Origin: Apostichopus parvimensis
Lineage: Eukaryota > Echinodermata > Holothuroidea > Aspidochirotida > Stichopodidae
NCBI GenBank assembly: GCA_000934455.1
Contig: KN882380.1
Span: forward strand, 182,619 to 217,022
Direction of reading: 5' to 3'
Length of the DNA stretch: 34,404 nt
Below are positions 1-12,146 of the stretch, piece after piece (position 1 is the first letter of the stretch; the number at the start of each line of letters is the position of its first letter). The position numbers and the translations under genes are program-made. The notes under the pieces are model-generated. The model did not search any database. It had not been told where the DNA came from and saw only the letters and a list, made by a program, of their open reading frames with translations.

Positions 1-2250
1 CAGTCTGCTATTATTATCACATATACCTGCAGCATACAAGATGAATTCACCGATCATTTTGAGATACTTCAATTAACTTGTGCACCAACCATGAAGCAAT
101 TGCTAGCTGCATGGCTGACTTTTACATTCAAAATCTTAGTCTCAGAACAAACCTAACTGTTCAGTGCATACGAGAGTGTTCTCAAGTTTATGATAACGTG
201 TGGAGCTATGTCAGCACATTACAACTTACTACACCGTCACTGTTCATAATAATATGGTGAAGCCTTTGTAGAGTATCACACAATAGCAAGATTAACTCCT
301 CAGATGTACTATATGATTCTGATATGGTGAGTCAGTGGTGAAATGGAAGTGGGTCATTGGGTGTGCAGTACCAGACCATTAAGGTTTTTGGTAAACATAC
401 AGTGTATATATATTGATATATAGAGAGAGAGTATATTGAAATGAATGCAGGGTGCCTCACATATTCAGTGATATATGTAACTTTCTGCCTACTTGAAACA
501 TTGTTAGAAGGGGTAGGGGGAGGGGGTGGGGAGGGGGTGGGTACAGAAGTGTACAATTATGTTACACAAATTGAAGCATTGATCAGTCATCATTTCCTTG
601 ACGTTCCCCTTACCTGTCTCCTCTCAGCAAAAGCACTCTGCTACCTACTTAAGCCTACAAAACTGGTACTGGCGTAGTATCTTAAGCCTGTATATTTCCA
701 ATGGACCACATCTGGGAGTCCATCCCCAGTTGCCCAGTTCCTTTTCCCTACTGAACCTCTTAGAAAACTTACTATTGCAAGCAATGAAATGAGTATCACA
801 TTTATGTTACATACATTACTTCTGCTCTTTAAGTTTGCATACATACAGTACTGTACATCTACAATGTTAGGTACACTACATGCACGATCAACCTTCCATC
901 AATCAGCCGTGATTTATGCATGAACTGTTGTTCTTTCAGTATTCCATGGTTAGTTCAATACTTTTTACATATACTGTATATACATGTATATATCTGTAAT
1001 CCTACAGAAACCAGGACTAGAAACCAGTTAACGCTCTCACACTCTTCAATACAAACATTGTGCGTTGTATAATAACACAGCACTGTATCGTTTACTGTAC
1101 AGAGCTGTACTACCAGCCATTCTATCCACGATGAATAGCACTCACTGGTATCTGGACCTAGTTTTCATTCTCTCCGGAAACTAGCGATAGTGATGTAATT
1201 AAGTAGTCAGCTGTAGGGCGTATCATATGAATAGCAATGTGTCCATTGTCTCAGAAGCAGATGGTGTTAGAGACAAAGAGACTCGTTTGGGAGGAAACAG
1301 ATTGGGTCTTATTGACCGGTGGTATATTTAAATTAATATTGAAACATTCGTTTTTAAGGAAGGGTAGGAATTGTCACAGAGACGAAATATACAGTACTAC
1401 TCTACTGTAGTAGGTGCTAATGCATTTCCTTTACAGTAGTGGCAGGATTTGAAGTCTAATTTAATATGGATTAATGCCAAAAGGTTGCAACAAAACATAA
1501 AGGAAATAGAAAAAAGGAGCGGTTGATAAGGTCAAGGTACTTTGTTCAATTTGAGTAGTTTGCAAACTTATCAAGATACATTTGCATTATTTGTATTGCA
1601 TTATTTGTATTTGCATTATTTGTGATGCTAAATATTAATTAGTCAATAATACATGGGTCTTATGCAGCTCACCAAATCTAGAAATCAAAGTAGTTTAATA
1701 TACTGCATGTACAGTTAAGAAAACAATAAACTGATCATCATGTAAAAGCAAATTTCAAAATGTTTGAATTTTTAAAATAATTCTTGAAATGAAACATGAA
1801 GGAGGAGTTTGGTGTCAAACGACATTGAAAAATTGTTCAATATTAACTTAGAAAAGCTAGTTTAAGGAATTTCATATAGTTCCACCAAAGTCAGGTTCCA
1901 GTTCCATTGAAAATTACAGTACAGCACATACATCAAGCATACTGTTCATGGCATATTATGCACTGTGGTATCTACAGTATCACACACACATGATTTTGAC
2001 ACTACCACTGCATGGGGTGACATGACATGACAAGTATTGTGGACAATTTTGTGGTTTACACAGTTCAGTGGATTAAAATGGATTCAATTATACTCAGTTT
2101 TACTGACCAGTGTGGTATGACACATATCTGCTACATATTTACTGTATGATTAATAATTTCCCATTTGCTACTGAACAAGTACATGCACTAAGCATTATTG
2201 GAGATTGTTTAAAGCAGTGTGATAATGAGTTAACAATACTTTTAAAACTC
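1..2250. other. Non-coding: no gene recognised
   Basis: AT-rich, with short open frames that show no family signature. It contains the G-rich tract at 510-541 and ten copies of TACAGTA/TACTGTA. It could be upstream intron of the RASSF gene or intergenic. Confidence 0.6.
510..541 (+). repeat. G-rich tract with G-quadruplex potential
   Basis: At least five runs of three or more G, separated by single T or A bases, lie within 32 bases. Confidence 0.8.
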
Positions 2251-2253
2251 TAG

Positions 2254-2640
2254 ATGTCAACTTTACGTACCCAACCCTCTTTGACTTCCTTTAAATTGGC
2301 TTTAAAAAATCATTTGTTAGATAAGTACTGATCTTTTTTTTTGTTTTTTTTCTCCCAGCTTCTTCTTCTTCTTCTTTTGGGGTGGGTGGGACTTAAATAC
2401 GTTAAAGTTTAGTAATAAGTAAATCAATTATTTAAGTATAGAGGGTGGCCTGGAATTTATATAAGCATTGCTTCTGCCAGGTCTCCCCCGCAGTGATAAT
2501 TACATTGTAAATAAGATTGTTCTTATGATGACTGTATATGTATTCTTCAACATTTTGATGCTTCTGTACTTTCTTCTATGTATTTTTTTGTATCATCATC
2601 TTGCGGATATAAAGAGAGAAAAAAAGAGAGAATAAAACAA
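2254..2640 (+). mobile_element. 5'-truncated non-LTR retrotransposon (LINE) 3' end
   Basis: Codons 2257-2328 read STLRTQPSLTSFKLALKNHL then LDKY and a stop. This matches the stereotyped carboxyl end of LINE reverse-transcriptase ORFs (pattern LR..pSL.sFK..LK..L...Y), seen in CR1/L2/RTE-like and related elements. It is followed by about 300 bases of UTR-like sequence with pyrimidine tracts ((TTC)n at about 2360-2377), ending in a purine- and A-rich stretch with AATAAA near 2632. No upstream RT sequence is recognisable, as expected for 5' truncation. Clade cannot be assigned by eye. Confidence 0.6.
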
Positions 2641-5162
2641 TAGCGTGACTAATGAACTAGTGTATATGTAATTGTGGCGGTTTATGATTGTTTGTTTCAA
2701 TCAGGAGGAATTTACTATATTCATCTCTTACTGTAGCTGTCTGCACTGTACAATTGCACTTTCCATATATCAGTAGTCCACAAAGTACACTAGCAATATT
2801 TAGTATTTTTTCACTCTAAAGAATGCTATAAAGGGACTAGACTATAGAGCGTAAGGAAACTGAATTATTTGTTTGTTGGTACCAACATGAAGTAAAAGAC
2901 TTCTTTGCTACAATTTCTTTCTTCATTGTGACATTATTTACAGAAGAGAATCACCTTTCTCCAAACTTAAGCTATAAATACTGTGCAGAAGGGAACAAGT
3001 TCCCCCCCCCCCCACCCCCTCCCCCCATTTATACTGTAACTGATTGCACTTCCGCAAGCTAAAGACCCTTTGATTGTATTCATGAAAGAAACTTAAATTA
3101 ATAAAGCAAGTACAGTACTGTAATTAATCATTCCAGTTGGATCGTTAAAAAATTAATTATCCAGAAACATTAATATGATATGAGGACAGTGTACCAATCA
3201 CATATGAAAAACCAATTGGGAACTGTTGGGAGAAGGAAACCAAAGGGGGGGGGGTGGAATGGGTGGGAGGGAAAAGGGGAAAACCCCCATATTTTTCAAC
3301 TGCCACATCTTTTGAAGTGTCACTTGACATAGTAGAAAGCTCAATGTACTGTACTGTTTTGGTTTGGGATCTATATATGTAGTAACAGACAATATGAAAA
3401 TCCCAGCTGCCTTAATATGGTACATGCAATAATGATTAATGATTTAACCATACACACCCCATTAACAAATTTTGCATCTTACAACTTTTCCCACTGTTTT
3501 TAATTAAGTTATTAACCCCATAACCACACAAATGTTCAATCCAAACCAGGACCTATTAGGCAAACTATTGAAATTATAATGGAGAGTCTTTTCCTTGATT
3601 GCAGTATTTTAAATGGGAACCTTACCCCATCCCCACCCGTTCTATCCCATCCCCACCCACACTATGCCAACCCATGACTAATTGATGTATAAGTTCTGTT
3701 CAAATGACTCTTAAACTCATTGCAGGGGTAAGAAGGGAGTTTCCACTGATGAGTGGGTCTGTTTTTTGTATATTAGTCGATAGCCCGCTTTAAGAGGCTG
3801 TTGATATATGTTGATATTCCTTGTATCCTTCAGCTGTCTGACTAGTTCCTATTAGTCATCCCTCCTTCATTCCTCGTGTAACATTTCAAATGAGCTGGAT
3901 GGGAGCCAGTGTAGGCGAGTGCTTCCCTCCGTGACAGTCTGTGCAGTAGCAGGCAGTACTGCAGGAATGGAGAAACTTCCATTCATTACGGAGTTAGCCG
4001 TTACAGTAGTAGACTTTGAAGCCAGTTCCTAATATTTTAGTCGTTCGAGTGTTTTTTCAGTTTTGCAACATTATAGATATAAGACCATTTCTAATCTATG
4101 TTGGAATTTTCATGTGGGAAAGTCATTTGTGTGAGGAGGTATAGTACTAATGTTATTGTTCATTTCTAGTTATAAATATTTTTACAGTACATGTTAATGT
4201 TTATAGTAAACTGCCATGCTTGTGTTTTCAATGCAATTTTTATAGGGTGCTGTGATGGTTGTATTCTGAGTATGTTGTATAGGAGCAAGTCGTAGGAATT
4301 TCTTCATAACCTTTAATTTTATATGTATGTACATTAGAATGTATTATACAGTGCTGTACACTGTTCTGCTGGGCTGTGTTCTTTACACTACAGGTAGTTA
4401 CTGTAGGCTGCCTCGCATAGATAGAAGTCTTTGAGTCTACAATTGTTTGATAACTTTGGAAAACATGATTAATATTAATAATACAATTAATGTTTCATAT
4501 TTGAATTGAAATTCAAAGATGGCTCTTGAAGTTGACAAAAGGATATGTTAGTGTGTTTATCTAATTTATTGTTATTCAAAGTATAATTCCCCCCAAAATA
4601 TTTAATATAATCCTGAGTTCTTATAATATTCTAGAGTATATTTATGAAATGTGAATTGCGTTCTAGTAGCTGGCTTTTCCACGTAACTTACGCAATATCC
4701 ATCAAATTGAGGAAATAAGTTTGGCAATACAAATTACCACTGAATTAATTGATATTAGGACATTTCCTATTTTAATTGGCAAATCTCCAGCATGAGAAAA
4801 TCAAAGCAGATTTGCTCCATGAACAATATACTGTATCATACCTTCATGTACAATTTTTGAATTTTCAAGTTTGTTAGAATACTACATTAGAGCTTACCCA
4901 CTCTACATTCTCAGTTTCTCACTCTAAGCCTCTCTGAAGAAATTTCACTGCAAGAAGTTACACTTGCAGAAAACAATAATTCTTTCATATGATAGTGTAC
5001 CGGTTGGAGGGAGGGGGGGAAGTGGGCGTAGCGATGTTGGCCGTAGAGCCATCTAAATTGATAATATCATACAGGACTACTTTACATAGAGGGTTAATGA
5101 CATTTTATTATACATGCATGAGGTGTCGTTAGGTGTGTCCATGTTGTTAGGCGTGTCCATGC

Positions 5163-5188
5163 AGGGAGTTGTTATAGAACAACTCCCT
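5163..5188. repeat. Perfect 11-bp inverted repeat with 4-base loop
   Basis: The arms AGGGAGTTGTT and AACAACTCCCT flank ATAG. Immediately upstream is an 18-bp direct repeat of GTTAGGYGTGTCCATG (5128 and 5146). Confidence 0.9.
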
Positions 5189-8100
5189 AGTCCATGTGAG
5201 TAATACAAGTATATCCCAGCTGAAGCCTATCACTATTAATATCCATTTTATCAGACCCTTTTAAACGTCAAGAGTACCGTATATATAATCTTTATATACT
5301 GTGTGAAGGAAGGAAATGTACCCCTCTCCAAAAATGGTCTCACATACGGTACCCCCTTCATTTGATCCAAAGTTCCTCGATCGAGGTTTTACCGCAGACG
5401 ACTTTTTGACCTCATCCAGGTACAAGTATGTTTGCTCTGGTAGAAAACATGGAGGACGCTTGGCTGTACTGGAATCCAGTCTGGAGAGGTATTGTAAGAA
5501 GTGCTTCGTGAAAAAAGTCCGCACCTGTCCGTCTTGGCTTTTATCAGTATTATTTTTCAGTTTTGCTCAAATTAATTTTGCATGTTTCAGTGCCCTTAAA
5601 TAGCATTTGCTTGTGGCAGGCATGGCCTTTTGGCAACTCAGGGTAGATGAAAAACAGGGGGCATGGAGGGGTGGGGGGGGGGACGTATAAAATACATACT
5701 GTAGGCCATTGCGGGATAGAGGTACATTCTACTGTACAGGTTTAAAATGGCCTGAAAATGATGAGTTGATGAGAAAGTTTTACTTGTAGGGTTATTGAAA
5801 GGTGTAAGGTCATCAGCATAGCTCCCATTCTGAGCATACTAAAACATGCTATAAATTTTTTTAAACTCCTTGGCAGTGTTTTGACCAGGAGTGCTACAAG
5901 TTGATTACAGAAGATGAGTTTTAAGTTAGATAGTTCATGATGTCATTGACATTCATGGATTTTCTCAGAGTTGTAGTAAAATGCTTCGTGAAGGATGACC
6001 ATGATTTTAATGACCCGTAAGTTATGTGTTTTTCTAGCATATTTGGGGCCAAATTGAAGACCTCAAAGTCGTCAGACTGAACCATGCTTCTGAGGGGAGC
6101 TTGTGTTTTACCTTACAAATTATCATGTTTTGATCAGGGACGGATCGGCCTACAGACTAATTAGCCTGTCAGTCTTTACTACTCTAGCTGGGAATTGTGG
6201 TCACAAAAACCAAAGGCACCATTTCACATGAAAGGTTCCAACATACTGTACGCAGCTTGTTTTCCGAGGCCCAGTGTCGTCAATTAGTTGGATCACTGAG
6301 CCATTAGTAATCTCCAGCCTAGTCCGTCCCAATGTCACACTCATTACTGTATAGATTGATCATAACGTGTTTTATTTTACAGCTAGGCCTCATCAAAAAT
6401 GCTCCCAAACATGGCCCCTGGGTATTGAATAACATTAGTATTAGTAAGTGAAATGTTATGCTTTTGAGGAATCAAATTTTAGAGGAGGGAGTTAGTCATG
6501 GACTAGTCTATGATAAACATTCCAATAGTGATTTTGCTGGCTAGACTCATAAAAGTCTTTTTAAGGACAACCTCTATGGTACTGTAGGTTCTCTACTAAT
6601 TTTTCAGTATGTCAGGATTTTTATTTTTATTTTTGTTTTGCATAGTTTGAAAGTACTGTATGTAACATACTGTATTCCTAATCTTTTTGGCTGGTTTTAC
6701 TAATAATCTCATTGTTTGAGTTATCACTATAAACATATATATTATCTCTATATTATATCTGGAGTTTTTATAAGGAACTGGAATTATTTGTAATTTGGTG
6801 ACACTTGAACAAAACTGTCCCCCTGTCATGTAGATTAGTGTATGAGAAATAAGGGAGTTGAGAATATTTAAGGGTGTCCATGAGTCTGGTCCCCCCCCCC
6901 CCACAAACTGAAACATCTCTCATCTTGAGGATGAAAATGGTCATTTCATGAAATTGCTTTAGTGAACATTCTAAAATATTTGGCCTTCAAAATAACCAAA
7001 GGTTCACCTGAACAAGTGAACCCCCTTCACTATGGGGTCAAGGGTATAATTAGGGATATGGTAGAGGATGGAAATAATAGCTGCATTTACTATTGCTTTA
7101 GTTTTGATTTTATTAAAAAGTAATAAGCATAATTACAAATTTTAGGCATCTCTTTATATACAAACATTGTTCCATTAATTTCTTGTTTTTTCTTTTTTTC
7201 ACGATAAAATTTAAGAGATGAAGGAGTGGTTAAGGGTACAGATAGCGCATAGGGTAGTGTGTGAGTGAGGGAAGGGGTGGGTGAAGGGGGGTGAGCAAGA
7301 GACATTTACTTTGCTCCTCGCTTACCTGTCTCCCCACAACCTTAGCACTCTCGTTCTACCATGCCTAGAACAAACTTTTGGAATCAGTTTTGGAATATCT
7401 CAGTAACATTTGTGACAATTTTACTTGTACTATATAATCTCTTATCAAAGTCATTGATTGATATCAGTACTAGATGAAGAACAGAAAAGTGAAGATTCGG
7501 TGGAAAAAAAAAAAGAAGACCTTTCTGTGACCTTTTGGAAAATTTCCTGTCTCTGTTTATTTCTACAATTGTAAGGCCAAAATGGGGGGCACTTACTGTA
7601 TATATTTATCCTGGATGTTTTAGTTTCATTCAAGCCATGAGGGGAGGGAATTTTGCCAACTGATAATTGATCAATTACAAAGCTGTGCATCTGATATTTC
7701 TACCCTTCTCCTCATGGATAATGGGAAGCAACAATACTGCAATGATCTCTGCATGGTTATCAATATTCTATACATTCTGCATGCATTTCAAAAAAAAAAA
7801 AATTCTAACATTTCAGTATGAACTAACGTATGTTGCTTACCTACATCTGCAGTCACATGTCCATTTACTGCTACAGTACATTGCAGGTATATCTTTGTTT
7901 GATGTGGTTATAATACTACTGTTCTTTACCTAAGGTCATATACAACATTCAGTGTACAACATTGACCCTCCTCTCTGTGTCTGAGAACAATCCACAAATT
8001 TTTCGTTGGCTGATATTTTAGGAGACGATATCAACGTACTGCATGTTCTTTTCTCATAAATTTCTATTTGACTTTGTGTATGACTACAACACGTTGAGAT

Positions 8101-8526
8101 CTAAACTGGGAATTTGATCAAAGTTTGAAATCTGCTGTATGTCCGTCATTCAATGTACCAGTTCGACATTCTTCTGTTCCGTAACTAATTCTACTAGTAG
8201 AACAGTTTCTTCTCAAGTTACTTTGGACATCTCGTTCCCATCCACGCTTTGTATTTATAGTTGCACGTACTCACTTCTAGGGTTGCCTGAATAGTGAGTA
8301 CAGAAAAACAGGATTTCGATAACAAAAGTTCATTGCCTTCTTATTAAGACGAAGATCTTTAACACACCCCATGTCAATTATCCAGGTCCCAGAAAGGCAA
8401 TAGCGACAATTTTGACAAGGCCAAATCGTTCACAGTACAGTATGTGAAAATAACTGTTTTTTTCACACTTGTTAAGTGTTTCTCCAATTTGACACATGTA
8501 TATATACACATTCACTGATACTCAGA

Positions 8527-8550
8527 GGAAGTGTAAAATTTTACGCTTCC
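8527..8550. repeat. 24-bp near-perfect palindrome without loop
   Basis: GGAAGTGTAAAA is followed directly by TTTTACGCTTCC. Eleven of twelve positions are complementary and the other is a G-T pair. Confidence 0.85.
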
Positions 8551-9180
8551 AAGTGTTTGCGGTATTACCAAGGTTTTAGCAATAAAAATATTAATTATAA
8601 ATAGTTTATTGGAGGGGCGGTGGGGTTGTTTGGTTTGTACTAAATGTGGGGCAAATTGATTTTTTTTTGGATGTAGATATTAATAACTAAAGTGCATTAA
8701 CACCGAGGCACACAGCTGCATCGGCACTCCGTTGGAAAAATTTTAAATTTTGGACGATGTCGATATTTTAATTGGAACAATTATTTTGAGCCCGAAAATG
8801 CATTATAACTTACACGAAATACTGTCGTGCAGATTAACCACATGTTGCGTTTGAGTCAATGCTGTACTGCGTGGGAGTGTATGCTTAGTATGTTATGATT
8901 CCTACAGTAAGTTGCATTATACTGTACATAGTGAATACTGTGCAGTGCAGTATACACACACATAAGATTTTATTTAGCAATCTCTTAGTTAATGTTTGAA
9001 TGTTTTCCACTTTCCCATCTTCTATACTCATTTGGACAAGTTTTATCTGTGTGTACAGTACAAAACACTGATCATGTTAGGTCAGGAGTCAAATTTTCAG
9101 GTCCAATTATATGTCATTCAAACCTTGCAAGTCATATCGTCTCATACCGGTGGGGGGTGGTGGGGGGGATGGTTGTGTCA

Positions 9181-9830
9181 GGTGAACAACGAACGTAATT
9201 TGGTCAAAAGCGAGATCTTGACAGTACTTAGATCGCGACGTACGGTCTAAAGTAGATAGATCTACAAACTCTTCCTTTCATCTCTTCCATTAGCTACGTG
9301 AGGTCGGTCTTAATATTCCTGTATTCTGAATACTATCCGTTGCCTCGTCGGTAACGTCGGTTGCGATGAGCTCACTCGGTGATCTGTTGTGAACAACTTC
9401 CTGTGGAGAACTGTGTCATGGCATGTACTGCGGTATCAGCGGGGTCACGTTACCGATGTCTAAATTTAGTCGCACGTTTCTGCCGATTCTTTGTACGTTT
9501 TGTTTTTAGCGTATTAAACTTCTCTTTGTTGGACTCTTCTGTGCCTTGCATGATGCAGGTAGTTTCATTCTTAGTCAAAGTTGCCTCAAAGTTTGGAAAC
9601 ACCCGTCGATTTGCTCTAAGCGTCAGAGACCGATAAAGAACCTAAGTCTCGAGGATATTTCTGGCATTGTGGAATTCATCTTTCTCGATGCGGCATGTAT
9701 CGACTTTGAAGTCTTTGGACATATTTTAAATCTTTGCAAAATTTTATTGCTTCAGACCATGGTCGACCATCATTTTACCATATTCACGACCACAAGAGTT
9801 GTTTTTGACTTTTAGAAGCACAAGTGATGA
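9181..9830. other. CpG-elevated patch, possible upstream exon or promoter of RASSF
   Basis: About 25-30 CpG dinucleotides by eye and few homopolymers, unlike the flanks. It contains overlapping short open frames (9379-9636, 9546-9815), neither resembling a known protein. Position, about 2.2-2.8 kb upstream of the first recognised RASSF exon and same orientation, makes an alternative first exon possible but unproved. Confidence 0.25.
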
Positions 9831-12015
9831 TAATCTCTGCCATGTACTTCTGTGTTAATTGACGTAATTGTACCACTTTGGCATGCAAACCACATGGACA
9901 CACTGTAAATTGTTCGCTGTGCATACAGTATTTAAGTTCTGAGGGGTGCACATATCTTATATGATGATCATCAAACTCTATGTTCCACCTTGCATCTGCC
10001 ATCCAAGAGCGAAGCTTCGTGAGTATATATTCGAACTTGTTCCAGAGAGATGAGAGTTTTTGAACAGAGAAACGCTGGGCTTTATATACAGTACGTATTC
10101 AGTAGCATGTATTGTGTGGATGCAATTTTAGGCGACGTTTTGCAGTCAAAATTTTCTCTGAGCTGCTGCTGTCGTCATGGTTGCGCTGCGATTGAATTGT
10201 GAAAGTAGGTACTAACAGTGGTCAGAACTGACTATACTTTGTACAGGTGATTATGTCCCCAACGAAAACTAAATGTTTATTCCCAATATTCTAGAGCTGC
10301 GATATGAAACCTTAGTAATAACATCTTGGTCTTTGCCAAACCTCACATAAATTCTGAAGTATCAAACTTAATAACTATATATGCAGGCATGTCCTTGAGA
10401 CTCTTGTCTGTCTGTCTCTATGTCTGTCTGTCTGTGTGATGGTAATGTGATCAGAGAGCGATGCATTAGCAAAGTAGAGCAGGCTCCTGTATCAGAATTG
10501 TCCTCAGTCTGACATTTTGGCCATTTTTTGAAGCTACAGTAGTAGTCAGGAAAACCGACTGAAAAAAGGCAGGGATCTACGGCAGATCTAATGTTGGAGT
10601 GAATTTAATTAGCAAATTTGCACATGGATCTTGTGAGCGAAATTTGTGATGTTATGAAAGCAGACATCTGCTAACAGTTTGAAGTGAGGCTTTAAGGGTC
10701 ATCCATAAGTAATTAGCTAACTATGCCAGAAAGACCAAAACAGATCACCAGTTATCAAAACTTAAGATTTTTTTTTTTAATTTCAAAAACTTGTTTACTT
10801 AATGGGCACTCTGCGTTGCCTAAGATACTACACTACTGTATTTGACATAATTTTGTCAATATCTGGGGATAACTTAATACAAGGATGTTTAGTTCACTTT
10901 CGAACATTTTAAGGGCAGTTCATTTGCAGACTCAAAGAAAGAAGGTACAGTACTGTACATAATACACAAGGACAACCTTTAGGACGCCAGTACAGGTTAA
11001 AGACGATACGTGTACAGTACAGTCTTCTAATATCTTGCAGGATATGTTTATTTTTAGGTTCTAGGAGTATGGTATCATGTTGAAATGATATGAAAACAGT
11101 CCAGTAATTGTCTTTGGTATCAATTATGACACATAATATAAACACACATTCCTCCGGTAATTCTGTGACCTTTTGAGAGCCGGGCTAACGTGTAGAGACT
11201 ACCGTAGGAACATTAGTGTATACATAATTTACTATGTTATAGGCAGGGCCTGCCTGTTGTCAAGCAGGAATTGATTGAACTCTTTCAGCTCATTTATAAG
11301 TAATGTAATTACATCACTCCTCTCTTACCTGTCTACACTCCACTCATGCACTCCCATCTACTGTAACTACAGCTTACAACACTTGACAAGTTTATTTAGC
11401 TCTTGTGCCCCCACTGACCCATGTCATGGTCAACTTCCTCCTCCCAAACCTTCCATATTGAAAGCTTTATCGTGGCTTACTGCTAGAATTCCGGTCTAAA
11501 TATTTGTCCGTTGGAATCTCGGTGGTTTGAAAGTTTTGGTCAAGTTTTATTCAAGGCATTGTATGTTGGCATCTTCTTCAGTTTCTTCTCCTTCCAGCTG
11601 CATTGACGATCATTCTCAAATATTCACTGGCTCTTCGCTCGTGTGTCTCCAGAAAGCAACAAATATTCTCATTTCTCACTCTACCATACCTACTGTACAT
11701 ACATAGAACCATTTGGTAAACCTATCAAGCAACAATCTGTCACTCTAGTCTAGGTCTTAGACCGTCATACTTCCTTCAGTGTCTCGTCTCTCTGTGACTC
11801 TCAATTAGTGCATTGGTCAGCTTGCTTTCAACGGAATGTTGACAACTTTAGTAGTCGATCCTAACTAAGTACAGTAACAGACAGGCCTAAAGATTTTAAT
11901 AGTATTTAGTATCATAAAAACAACAGTTTTGTTCTAAAAAACAGAAAAAATCCAGATTAAAAGACCATTATAGAGTCATTCTCATTTATTTATTTATTTG
12001 ATTTTTTCCTAACAG
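9831..12015. other. Non-coding, probably RASSF intron
   Basis: No exon recognised. It ends in the acceptor of RASSF exon a. Twelve TACAGTA/TACTGTA words occur here by eye. Confidence 0.5.
10404..10437. repeat. CTGT microsatellite
   Basis: Imperfect (GTCT)n tract, GTCTGTCTGTCTCTATGTCT and continuing. Confidence 0.8.
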
Positions 12016-12146
12016 ATTGTAAATACACATGTCACTTCAAGTGTTACCAAAACGGAGTACGGCTGGACTGTTCCGAAATTAACGAGCACTCTTCTAAGGT
12101 TGGAAGCCATGACGTTTCCCCGGACTTTACTTTTGTTTCAGTAAAG
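12016..12146 (+). CDS. RASSF1/5-like: RASSF exon a: C1 zinc-finger second half
   Basis: The acceptor is ...CCTAACAG and the donor GTAAGG. The exon enters with two bases completing a split codon, then 43 codons. CKYTCHFKC followed by a Cys eight residues later matches the C-X4-H-X2-C-Xn-C end of a C1 domain. The spacing before the last Cys is 8 rather than the usual 7. An alternative in-frame donor six bases earlier (TTTCA|GTAAAG) would drop two residues. The exon must be preceded by another exon contributing one base. Confidence 0.88.

Larger units (their letters stand above)
2641..9180. other. Non-coding: no gene recognised
   Basis: Intron or intergenic DNA with poly(C)/poly(G) runs (3002-3013, 3245-3254, 6891-6902), short palindromes (5163-5188; TTCTACTAGTAGAA at 8189-8202; 8527-8550) and many TACAGTA/TACTGTA words. 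The open frame at 5316-5603 is discussed under findings. Confidence 0.55.

Noticed and set aside
844-855. TACAGTACTGTA resembling the start of vertebrate miR-101
   Set aside because: The match is only the palindromic seed; no precursor-length hairpin is visible, and the word is abundant nearby.
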